Positions 16,396-23,351 of a stretch of DNA of 23,666 nt are shown in pieces (the stretch's first letter is position 1; every line of letters begins with the position of its first letter). Under the pieces are notes generated by a model. The model saw only the letters and a list, made by a program, of their open reading frames with translations, had not been told where the DNA came from and did not search any database. The position numbers and the translations under genes are program-made. The DNA is from an uncultured Burkholderiales bacterium (GTDB lineage Bacteria > Pseudomonadota > Gammaproteobacteria > Burkholderiales > Burkholderiaceae_D), in contig CALMOR010000083.1 in NCBI GenBank assembly GCA_937872165.1, positions 508-24,173 of the forward strand, written 5' to 3'.

Positions 16396-17241
16396 TCAAG
16401 CAGCGAGCTGCTCGGGCTCCATGTCGTAGCACTTCTGGACCTGCTCGTGCCGCGTCCCCAGGCCTTCGGTGGCCTTCATCGACCAGGGCTTCTCGATGTT
16501 CCGCTTGGTTTCCTCGATCGTCGACTTGGGCTCGAGGTTGCGGAACGCGTCGAGCTCGCCCGCGGCGACGGCGGTCAGCGTGGCGTAGACCGGCTCGGGG
16601 TCGAACTGCGCGCGCGGGAAGGCGAGCTTCGAATAGTCGAACAGGCGCTCCGACGGCTCGTCGAGCCAGCTCTTCCAGGTGTCGAAGCCGCGGTCGTTGA
16701 AGCCGGTCAGGAACGGCCCGGGGTTCACGGTCGCGACCTCGATGTTGAACTCCTGGAGCTCGGCCTTCATCGTCTGGGCGATCGCCTCGATCGCATGCTT
16801 GGACGCCGAATAGATGCCGGTGAACGGGTTGACGTTGAGGCCTTCGCGCGACGACACCCACACCACCCGGCCTTGTCCGCGCTTCACCATCTGCTTGGCG
16901 ATGCCCTGGGTGAGTAGCAGCGGGCCGACCACGTTGACCTCGAACTCGTGCCGCATGTTCTCGCCGGGGATGTCGACGACCGCTCCGCCCTCCAGCATGC
17001 CGGCGTTGTTGACGAGGATTTCCACGTTCCAGTCGAGCGCCTTGCGGCGATCGCCCTCGTTCGTCACGTCGAGCTTCTCGATCTTGAGCGTGACGCCGCG
17101 CTCCTTCGCATGGTTTTCCAGGATCTCGACCTGCGGATAGATCTCGACGCCGGCAATGACGTCGAAGCCCTTCTCGGCCAGCCTGAACGCGGCCTCCTTG
17201 CCGAAACCGGTGCCTGCACCGGTGATCAATACGGTCTTCAT
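16396..17241 (-). CDS. Short-chain dehydrogenase/reductase (SDR) family oxidoreductase
   Basis: A 281-residue classical SDR. The nucleotide-binding motif 'TGAGTGFG' (residues 7-14), 'NNAG' (about 78-81), catalytic Ser near 130-131 and 'YSASK' with Tyr144 and Lys148 are intact, as is 'VNPGPFLTGF'. These enzymes oxidise an alcohol or reduce a ketone or aldehyde with NAD(P)H; the substrate is not predictable from sequence. Acidic/aromatic residues after the active site ('FDTWKSWLDEPSERLFDYSK', 20 residues) probably shape the substrate lid. An AGGAG ribosome-binding site at 17249-17253 supports the ATG at 17241. It lies 60 bp after the 3-hydroxyisobutyrate-dehydrogenase-like gene and 84 bp before malic enzyme on the same strand. 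Confidence 0.92.
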   Translation of the reverse strand: MKTVLITGAGTGFGKEAAFRLAEKGFDVIAGVEIYPQVEILENHAKERGVTLKIEKLDVTNEGDRRKALDWNVEILVNNAGMLEGGAVVDIPGENMRHEFEVNVVGPLLLTQGIAKQMVKRGQGRVVWVSSREGLNVNPFTGIYSASKHAIEAIAQTMKAELQEFNIEVATVNPGPFLTGFNDRGFDTWKSWLDEPSERLFDYSKLAFPRAQFDPEPVYATLTAVAAGELDAFRNLEPKSTIEETKRNIEKPWSMKATEGLGTRHEQVQKCYDMEPEQLAA

Positions 17242-17301
17242 GTGCTTTCTCCTAGTGAATCGGTGATGGAATAAGGCCTCCCGCCGGTCGGCGGGTGCTG
17301 T

Positions 17302-18174
17302 TCAGCTCCGCGCCAGCGCCTCGGTGGCGCTGATCGCGGACGCATAGTCGTCGTCCGGGTGGATCCGGGCGGCATAGGCGAAGAGCTGCGCCGCGGCGGC
17401 CATGCTGGGCATCGAGGCGCCCCGCTCGCGCGCGTCGGCGAGCAGCAGGCCCATGTCCTTGGACATGAGCTTGGTCGGGAACTCGGCGGGGTAGCTGTCC
17501 GCCTTCGCCATCGCGAGCTTGCGCTTGTGGTGCTCGGAGACGAGGATCAGGTCCGACAGGACGTCGATGAGCATCTCGCGATCGAGCTCGGCGCGGGCGC
17601 CGTAGGCAAGGCCCTCGGCGAGTGCGGCGGTGCCGAGCGCCATGACGCCGTTGACGATCAGCTTGGTCACCGCCCCGTCGCCGACCGCGCCGACATGGAC
17701 GGTCTTGCGCCCGACGACGTCGAGGATCGGCATCGCCGCCGCCACGTCGTCGTCGGAACCGCCCGCCAGGAACACGAGCTGGCCCGACTCCGCCTCGTGC
17801 GTGCTGCCGGACATCGGCGCCTCGACATAGCCGACCCCCTTTGCGGCGGCCGCGGCGGCGAGCGCCTTGGATGCCGTCGGTGAGACGGTGCTGAAGTTGA
17901 TGATCACCTGCCCCTCGCGCGCGCCCTCCAGCGCACCGCCTGGCGCGGTCATCGACTGGCGCAGCGCCGCATCGTCGGGCACGGCGACCAGGATCGCATC
18001 GACCTTCGCTGCGAGCGTCGCGGCGCTGCCGGTCAACGGGAAGCCATCGATCTCGCCGCCGTCGTGGGCGACGTCGAACGCGATCACGGAGTAGTCGGCG
18101 TCGCGCAATCGTGCCGCCATCCGCGTGGGCATCGCACCGAATCCGACGAAGCCGAGCCCGAGGGTATCTGACAT
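17302..18174 (-). CDS. NAD(P)-dependent oxidoreductase, 3-hydroxyisobutyrate dehydrogenase family
   Basis: A 290-residue beta-hydroxyacid dehydrogenase. The N-terminal Rossmann motif is 'LGFVGFGAMPTRMAARL'; Pro replaces the glycine usual in 'GLGxMGxxM'. The substrate-binding region reads 'VEAPMSGSTHEAESGQLVFL', and the catalytic lysine lies in 'GAVTKLIVNGVM'. The family oxidises 3-hydroxyacids or reduces semialdehydes, including 3-hydroxyisobutyrate, tartronate semialdehyde and succinic semialdehyde. Beside a succinate-semialdehyde-type dehydrogenase, an SSA/4-hydroxybutyrate role is attractive but unproven. The same frame is open far upstream, antisense to nothing useful and out of frame with the aldehyde dehydrogenase, so the ATG at 18174 is chosen. 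It is 71 bp downstream of the aldehyde dehydrogenase gene. Confidence 0.9.
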   Translation of the reverse strand: MSDTLGLGFVGFGAMPTRMAARLRDADYSVIAFDVAHDGGEIDGFPLTGSAATLAAKVDAILVAVPDDAALRQSMTAPGGALEGAREGQVIINFSTVSPTASKALAAAAAAKGVGYVEAPMSGSTHEAESGQLVFLAGGSDDDVAAAMPILDVVGRKTVHVGAVGDGAVTKLIVNGVMALGTAALAEGLAYGARAELDREMLIDVLSDLILVSEHHKRKLAMAKADSYPAEFPTKLMSKDMGLLLADARERGASMPSMAAAAQLFAYAARIHPDDDYASAISATEALARS

Positions 18175-18245
18175 TTTTCTTCTTTCATGGGAGGAAGAGG
18201 TGCCGGCCACCGGATCGATCCCGAAGCCGGACGCGGGTCGGTCAA

Positions 18246-19649
18246 TCAACCGACCGGCTTGATCCAGACCGCCTGGGCGTTGGTGAACTCGCGCAGGCCG
18301 AAGTGCGACAGCTCGCGTCCGTAGCCGCTCCGCTTGACGCCGCCGACGGGGATGCGCGGGTTGGACGCGGTGTATCCGTTGATGAAGACGCCGCCCGCCT
18401 CGATCCGCCGGGCCAAAACGCGGGCCTTCTCGAGATCGCGCGTCCACAGGTTGCTGCTGAGGCCGTAGTCGCTCGCGTTGGCCAGCCGAATGGCGTCCTC
18501 CTCGTCCTCGGCGACGACCAGCGCCGCCACCGGCCCGAATATCTCCTCGTCGAAGGCCGCCATGCCCGGGCGCACGTCGCCCAGCACGGTGGGCGGGTAG
18601 AACGAGCCCGCACCCGGCGTCTTCTCTCCGCCCGAGAGCAGCGTCGCGCCGGCGGCGACCGAGCGCTGGACCTGGTCGTGCACGCCGTCCCGCAGGTCGT
18701 CGCGCGCGATGGGGCCGATCGTCGTGGCCGCGTCCAGCGGGTCGCCGACCTTCACTGTGGCGACCGCTTCGAGGTACTTGCGGGTGAACGCGTCTGCGAC
18801 GGGCCGTTCCAGGATGAAGCGCTTGGCGGCCAGGCACACTTGGCCCGCGTTCTGGAAGCGCGCCGCGATCCCAGCCTCGACCGCCTTGTCGACGTCGGCG
18901 TCGGCCAGTACGACGTAGGCGTCCGCGCCGCCCAGCTCGAGGAGGCTCTTCTTCAGTGCCTTGCCGGCCGTGGCCGCCACCGCCGAGCCCGCGCGCATGC
19001 TGCCCGTCACCGTGACCGCCGCGATGCGCGCGTCCTCGATGGCCGCCCTGACGGCGTCGTTGTCGGCGTTGAGAACGCAGAAGAGGCCCTCGGGGAAGCC
19101 GCTCGCCTCGTAGGCGTCGCGCAGCGCGTAAGCGCAGCCCGTCGCGTTGGGCGCGTGCTTGAGCATGAAGCCGTTGCCCGACAGCATGATCGGACCCGCC
19201 GCGCGGATCACCTGCCAGAAGGGAAAGTTCCACGGCATCACCGCCAGGATCGTTCCGACCGGCAGGTAGGAGACGTAGGCGTGGTCGTCGCTGTCGGTCT
19301 CGACGGGTTCGTCGGCGAGGACGGCGGGGCCGTGCTCGGCGAGCCAGTCGATGGTGGCGGCGCACTTCTCGACCTCGGCGCGTGCCTCGCGGATCGTCTT
19401 TCCCATCTCGCGCGTGGCGAGTTGGGCGAGTGGTTCGGACCGCTCGCGCAGGGTGGCGGCGAGGCGGCCGTAGCACTCCACTCGCCGTGCCAACGGCGTC
19501 GCGCGCCATGCTTCGTAGGCGATCCTGCCCGCCGCGAGCAGGCTCTCGATCGCGTCGGATGTCTGGAAGGGGTAGATCTCGATCAGCTCCCCCGTTGCGG
19601 GGTTGCGCGAGATCGCGGCGGTGTTCGGATCGGGATGGAGCTTCACCAT
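18246..19649 (-). CDS. NAD-dependent aldehyde dehydrogenase, succinate-semialdehyde dehydrogenase (Sad/YneI) type
   Basis: A 467-residue aldehyde dehydrogenase that oxidises an aldehyde to the acid with NAD(P)+. Key elements are 'VMPWNFPFWQVIRAAGP', catalytic Glu238 in 'LLELGGADAYVVLADAD', catalytic Cys272 in 'FQNAGQVCLAAKRFI', 'EEIFGPVAAL' and 'PVGGVKRSGYGRELSHFG'. The 'GRYQNTGQVC'-like region and overall length match the Sad/YneI succinate-semialdehyde dehydrogenases, so succinic semialdehyde to succinate is the likeliest reaction, though substrate range in this family is broad. It is the first gene of the minus-strand cluster. The ATG at 19649 has only a weak AGAG-type ribosome-binding site. 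A promoter should lie in the spacer just upstream. Confidence 0.92.
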   Translation of the reverse strand: MVKLHPDPNTAAISRNPATGELIEIYPFQTSDAIESLLAAGRIAYEAWRATPLARRVECYGRLAATLRERSEPLAQLATREMGKTIREARAEVEKCAATIDWLAEHGPAVLADEPVETDSDDHAYVSYLPVGTILAVMPWNFPFWQVIRAAGPIMLSGNGFMLKHAPNATGCAYALRDAYEASGFPEGLFCVLNADNDAVRAAIEDARIAAVTVTGSMRAGSAVAATAGKALKKSLLELGGADAYVVLADADVDKAVEAGIAARFQNAGQVCLAAKRFILERPVADAFTRKYLEAVATVKVGDPLDAATTIGPIARDDLRDGVHDQVQRSVAAGATLLSGGEKTPGAGSFYPPTVLGDVRPGMAAFDEEIFGPVAALVVAEDEEDAIRLANASDYGLSSNLWTRDLEKARVLARRIEAGGVFINGYTASNPRIPVGGVKRSGYGRELSHFGLREFTNAQAVWIKPVG

Positions 19650-19716
19650 GTCAAATCTCTCTGTCTGAGGCGTCGAAAACGACGCGACCGAGAGGCTAGG
19701 TGGGGCGGGCCATCCA

Positions 19717-19729
19717 CTGCAAAAGGCAG
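19717..19729. promoter_or_regulatory. Short dyad upstream of the aldehyde dehydrogenase gene, candidate operator/promoter
   Basis: CTGC-AAAAG-GCAG is a 4-bp inverted repeat around an A-rich centre, 68-80 bp upstream of the aldehyde dehydrogenase ATG. On the minus strand it contains TTGCAG, a possible -35 element, but no good -10 follows at 17 bp. It is a reasonable regulator-binding position; the regulator is not encoded nearby. Confidence 0.3.
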
Positions 19730-20043
19730 GTTCTTATCCTAGGACCGACGGTCCCCGAATGAAGAGCGGTCGAGAGGTCCGCTCGGCGGTCGCGGATGGA
19801 GTGGGAAGGGCTCGACTGCCTGGAGCAGGCAGACCGGTTCTCGCTCGGCTCGCCGCCGACCGGGCAACCGCGGCTTGGCGCGACGTGAGCGCGACCAGGG
19901 GCCCGGACCCGGCACGGTCAAGGCGCAGGATGCGCGACAGTCCCGCTCGTCGACCCCGCAGATGCGACATGGAGGAGCGCGGCGACTCTCCCGAGCGCTT
20001 CGCGCTCGGTGCGATGCGAAGTCCGGGAGTCGACGGAGATGGA

Positions 20044-20073
20044 GGCGTGGCTCGCCGCCCGCAGAGCCACGCC
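20044..20073. terminator. Strong stem-loop, possible terminator or structured RNA
   Basis: GGCGTGGCTC (20044-20053) and GAGCCACGCC (20064-20073) form a perfect 10-bp stem with a 10-base loop. Three further outer pairs (GAT 20038-20040 with ATC 20074-20076) are possible across a 3-base bulge. No T-tract is present on either side. Confidence 0.4.
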
Positions 20074-20296
20074 ATCGCCTGCGCTCCGTTCCCCGACGTT
20101 CGTCGGCGCAGAGGCCGGCCTAGGAAGTCGAAGGCTCGAGCGCATCGGGAGAGGGCGACGTCCGCACCGGCGCCGGCACACGCCGCCTGCCCTCGACCCC
20201 TGCGTCGATCGGGTCGGTCCGCTCGGCATCGCGTGGCGATTTCGCTGCTCGTGGTCGGCCTTGTCGTAGACCCCGCGCGACGAGCGCCTGTCCTCG

Positions 20297-20324
20297 GGCG
20301 CGAGGCGCGAGGCGCGAGGCGCTT
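20297..20324. repeat. 7-bp tandem repeat (GGCGCGA, three copies plus a partial fourth)
   Basis: GGCGCGA occurs at 20297-20303, 20304-20310 and 20311-20317, followed by the diverged copy GGCGCTT. It is in non-coding DNA about 100 bp past the guaA stop codon, and copy number may vary by slippage. Confidence 0.7.
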
Positions 20325-20388
20325 CGCGGTCCGGTCGCCGTCGAACGAGTTCGTTCAGCGACGTGCATCCGACAGAGGGTTGGAGCGC

Positions 20389-20403
20389 GTTCCGGCGCGG
20401 AAC
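20389..20403 (-). terminator. Hairpin downstream of guaA, candidate terminator
   Basis: GTTCCG (20389-20394), loop GCG, CGGAAC (20398-20403) form a 6-bp stem starting 24 bp past the guaA stop codon. There is no T-tract; termination is plausible only from its position. Confidence 0.35.
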
Positions 20404-20427
20404 CGGATACCCGCTGCGGCCGGAAAA

Positions 20428-22062
20428 TCACTCCCACTCGATCGTCGCCGGCGGCTTGCCGCTGATGTCGTAGACGACGCGGTTGATGCCGCGCACCTCG
20501 TTGATGATGCGGTTCGAGACCTTCGCGAGCAGCTCGTGCGGCAGCGGCGCCCACTGGGCCGTCATGAAGTCGGTGGTCTGCACCGCGCGCAACGCGACCA
20601 CCCATTCGTAGGTGCGGCCGTCGCCCATGACGCCCACCGAGCGCACCGGCAGGAAGACCGCGAAGGCCTGCGAGGTCGCGTCGTACCAGTTGCGCATCGT
20701 CTCTTCCGCCGGCGTTCCTCGCGCCGCCGCGAACGGCGTCGCGCGCAGCTCCTCGATGAAGATCGCGTCGGCCCGCTGCAGCAGCACCGCGTACTCGCGC
20801 TTCACCTCGCCGAGGATGCGCACGCCGAGGCCAGGACCGGGGAACGGATGACGATAGACCATCTCGCGGGGCAACCCGAGCGCGACGCCGAGCTCGCGGA
20901 CCTCGTCCTTGAAGAGTTCGCGCAACGGCTCGAGCAGCCGCAGGCGCAGCGTCTCGGGCAGGCCACCCACGTTGTGATGACTCTTGATGGTGGTGGCCTT
21001 CTTCGCGCTGCCGACCTTGTTCGACGCGGACTCGATCACGTCGGGATAGATCGTTCCCTGCGCCAGCCACTTCGCGTTCGGCAGCTTCGCGGACTCGGCC
21101 TGGAACACCTCGACGAACTCGCGACCGATGATCTTGCGCTTGGCCTCGGGATCGGTGACGCCTTCGAGCCGGCCGAGGAAGATCTCGCTCGCGTCGACGC
21201 GGATCACCTTGACGCCGAGATGGTCGGCGAAGGTCCGCATGACCTGTTCGCCTTCGCCAAGGCGCAGCAGCCCGTGGTCGACGAAGACGCAGGTGAGCTG
21301 ATCGCCGATCGCGCGATGGATCAGCGCCGCGGCCACCGACGAATCGACGCCGCCCGACAGGCCGAGGATGACCTCGTCGTCGCCGACCTGCGCCCGCACC
21401 GACGCCACCGCCTCCTCGACATGGTCGCGCATGACCCAGTCGGGCCTCGCGCCGCACAGATCGAGCACGAAGCGTTCGAGGATCGCCCTGCCCTGCAGCG
21501 TGTGGGTGACCTCGGGATGGAACTGCACGCCGTAGAAGCGGCGCTCGTCGTCGGCGATGCCGGCGATCGGACAGCTCGGCGTGGACGCCATCAGCCGGAA
21601 GCCGTCGGGCATCGCGGTGACCTTGTCGCCGTGGCTCATCCACACCTTCAGCATCTCGTGGCCCTCGGGCGTCTCGTGGTCCGCGATGCCGTCGAGGAGC
21701 CGCGTGTGTCCGCGCGTGCGGACCTCGGCGAAGCCGAACTCGCGATGCGTGCTCGGTTCGACCGCGCCGCCGAGCTGCACCGTCATCGCGAACATCCCGT
21801 AGCAGATGCCCAACACCGGCACGCCGAGTTCGAATACGGCCTGTGGTGCGCGCAGGTCCTGGTCCTCGTAGGTGCTCGCATGGCTGCCCGAGAGGATCAC
21901 GCCCTTCAGCGCGCCGTCGCTCGCGTGGCGGCGGACGAACGCGTCGTCGACGTCGGCCGCGTGGACCTCGCAGAACACCTTCGCCTCGCGGATGCGGCGC
22001 GCGATCAACTGGGTGACCTGCGAGCCGAAGTCGAGGATCAGGATCTTGGAATGCGTGGACAT
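20428..22062 (-). CDS. guaA: GMP synthase (glutamine-hydrolysing)
   Basis: A 544-residue GMP synthase that aminates XMP to GMP using glutamine and ATP, the last step of guanine nucleotide synthesis. The N-terminal class I glutamine amidotransferase has 'LDFGSQVTQLIARRIRE', the nucleophile Cys87 in 'LGICYGMFAMTVQLGG' and the His/Glu pair in 'GVQFHPEVTHT'. The ATP-pyrophosphatase domain has the P-loop 'LGLSGGVDSSVAAAL' near residue 238, then 'CVFVDHGLLR'. The dimerisation domain has 'HPFPGPGLGVRILGE' and ends 'DISGKPPATIEWE', the typical C-terminus. Length is slightly longer than the E. coli enzyme. It starts 2 bp after the MFS gene stop codon and is co-transcribed with it and guaB. Confidence 0.97.
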   Translation of the reverse strand: MSTHSKILILDFGSQVTQLIARRIREAKVFCEVHAADVDDAFVRRHASDGALKGVILSGSHASTYEDQDLRAPQAVFELGVPVLGICYGMFAMTVQLGGAVEPSTHREFGFAEVRTRGHTRLLDGIADHETPEGHEMLKVWMSHGDKVTAMPDGFRLMASTPSCPIAGIADDERRFYGVQFHPEVTHTLQGRAILERFVLDLCGARPDWVMRDHVEEAVASVRAQVGDDEVILGLSGGVDSSVAAALIHRAIGDQLTCVFVDHGLLRLGEGEQVMRTFADHLGVKVIRVDASEIFLGRLEGVTDPEAKRKIIGREFVEVFQAESAKLPNAKWLAQGTIYPDVIESASNKVGSAKKATTIKSHHNVGGLPETLRLRLLEPLRELFKDEVRELGVALGLPREMVYRHPFPGPGLGVRILGEVKREYAVLLQRADAIFIEELRATPFAAARGTPAEETMRNWYDATSQAFAVFLPVRSVGVMGDGRTYEWVVALRAVQTTDFMTAQWAPLPHELLAKVSNRIINEVRGINRVVYDISGKPPATIEWE

Positions 22063-22064
22063 GG

Positions 22065-23351
22065 TCAGGACGGCGAAGGACGCGGCGCGTCGGACGGCAC
22101 CTGCGCCCGCGATGCGTCGGTCGGCCGGGTGCGGAAGTGGACGATCGCGACCATCAGCGAAGCGAGCTGCAGCACGGTGCTCGCGTAGAACGGCGCGCCG
22201 ACGCGCCAGTCGTCGGGCGGCAGGTGGCTGACGGCCGCCAGCAGCGGCGCGCCGATCAGCGGCGCGACGACCAGCATGATGCTGGCCACCGCGTTGAGCG
22301 AGCCCATCGTGATGCCCTGCGCGCGCTCGTCGACGTTCTTCGAGATCAGCCCCTGCAGCGCCGGGCCGACGGCGAAGCCGAACAGGTTCGCGACGATGAT
22401 CGCGTACATCATCCAGCCGATCGGCGCGAGGCCGTAGAGCAGGAAGGCCGCGGCCTGCGACGCCAGCCCGACGACGACGATCCAGCGCTCGCCGAAGCGC
22501 TTCAGCAGAGCGCCGAGGAATGCACCCTGCACCAGCGCGGTCGCGACGCCGACGGCGAACAGCGAGATGCCGTTCTCGCGCGGCGTCCACCCGAAACGGA
22601 AGGTCGTGAACAGGACCCAGGTCGAGTGCAGGATGAACTGCGCCAGCACGGTCAGCGCGTAGACCCAGACGAGGCTGCCCACGCCGCGCAGTTGCACGAG
22701 GCCCTTCAACGCGGAGAAGGGATTGGCCTTCGCGAACGAGAACGGCGCGCGCCGGTCGACGGGCAGCGACTCGGGCAACACGAAGAAGCCGTAGACGACG
22801 TTGAGCAGCGACAGCGTGGCGGCGACGTAGAACGGCAGGCGGACATCGCTCGCGCCGAGCAGGCCGCCGACCACCGGACCGATGATGAAGCCGATGCCGA
22901 ACGCGGCGCCGATCATGCCCATCGCTTTGCCGCGGCCCTCGGGCGGCGTGACGTCGGCGATGTACGCGCTGGCGACCGAGAAGTTGGCCGCGGTGCCGCC
23001 GCCGACGATGCGCGCGAACAGCAGCCAGCCGAGCGAAGGCGACATCGCCATCAACAGGAAGTCGAGCCCGAGTCCGGCGATGGCGAACAGCATCACCGGC
23101 CTGCGTCCGTAGCGATCGGACAGCGCGCCGAGCAGCGGCGCGCAGCAGAACTGCATGACACCGTAGATCGCCGACAACAGGCCGTACCAGTAGGCCTGCG
23201 CATCGCGGCTGCCGACGAACTCGCCGACCAACGACGGCAGCACCGGGATGACGAGCCCGAAGCCGAGCACGTCGAGCAGCACGCAGACGAGGATGAACGG
23301 GACGGCCGCTGGCCTCGTCGGGGTGGGCGTCCCGATCGACACCGCCGTCAC
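22065..23351 (-). CDS. MFS transporter, TCR/Tet family
   Basis: A 428-residue, 12-helix major facilitator protein of the tetracycline-resistance-like drug:proton antiporter group. It begins 'PFILVCVLLDVLGFGLVIPV' (20 residues) with the Asp in helix 1, then motif A 'GALSDRYGRRPVM' between helices 2 and 3, 'ARIVGGGTAANFSVASAYIA' and motif-C-like 'GFIIGPVVGGLLG' in helix 5. The TetA-like 'LPESLP' follows helix 6. Members export drugs or metabolites. The start is a GTG at 23351 that overlaps the guaB TGA as GTGA, and the stop lies 2 bp before guaA. It sits in the middle of a guaB-guaA operon, which hints at a purine, nucleoside or IMPDH-inhibitor connection; the sequence itself only supports a generic TetA-like exporter. 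Confidence 0.92.
   Translation of the reverse strand: MTAVSIGTPTPTRPAAVPFILVCVLLDVLGFGLVIPVLPSLVGEFVGSRDAQAYWYGLLSAIYGVMQFCCAPLLGALSDRYGRRPVMLFAIAGLGLDFLLMAMSPSLGWLLFARIVGGGTAANFSVASAYIADVTPPEGRGKAMGMIGAAFGIGFIIGPVVGGLLGASDVRLPFYVAATLSLLNVVYGFFVLPESLPVDRRAPFSFAKANPFSALKGLVQLRGVGSLVWVYALTVLAQFILHSTWVLFTTFRFGWTPRENGISLFAVGVATALVQGAFLGALLKRFGERWIVVVGLASQAAAFLLYGLAPIGWMMYAIIVANLFGFAVGPALQGLISKNVDERAQGITMGSLNAVASIMLVVAPLIGAPLLAAVSHLPPDDWRVGAPFYASTVLQLASLMVAIVHFRTRPTDASRAQVPSDAPRPSPS

Larger units (their letters stand above)
19650..20427. other. Hairpin-rich spacer without a recognisable gene
   Basis: This 778-bp stretch between the catabolic operon and guaA holds no gene that I recognise. The longest local minus-strand frame (19734-20075) gives an Arg/Ser/Pro-rich product without family features. 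It contains several perfect inverted repeats: 19742-19754, 19816-19832 (7-bp stem, 3-base loop), 20044-20073 (10-bp stem), 20093-20106, 20343-20356 and 20389-20403. It also has a 7-bp tandem repeat at 20297-20324. Confidence 0.6.

Noticed and set aside
17302..19509. 735-codon minus-strand open frame extending the 3-hydroxyisobutyrate-dehydrogenase-like gene upstream
   Set aside because: The upstream half is an out-of-frame shadow of the aldehyde dehydrogenase gene; the enzyme starts normally at 18174.
19734..20075. 113-codon minus-strand open frame in the spacer upstream of the aldehyde dehydrogenase
   Set aside because: Composition is Arg/Ser/Ala-rich like non-coding high-GC DNA, hairpins lie within it and no regulator-like helix-turn-helix is visible.
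20297..20324. Short tandem repeat as a CRISPR or origin iteron array
   Set aside because: The units are only 7 bp, directly abutting and just over three in number, with no spacers, DnaA boxes or cas/rep genes.
19759..22188. 809-codon plus-strand open frame
   Set aside because: It is antisense to guaA, Arg/Asp/His-rich and without family features, as expected for shadows in high-GC DNA.
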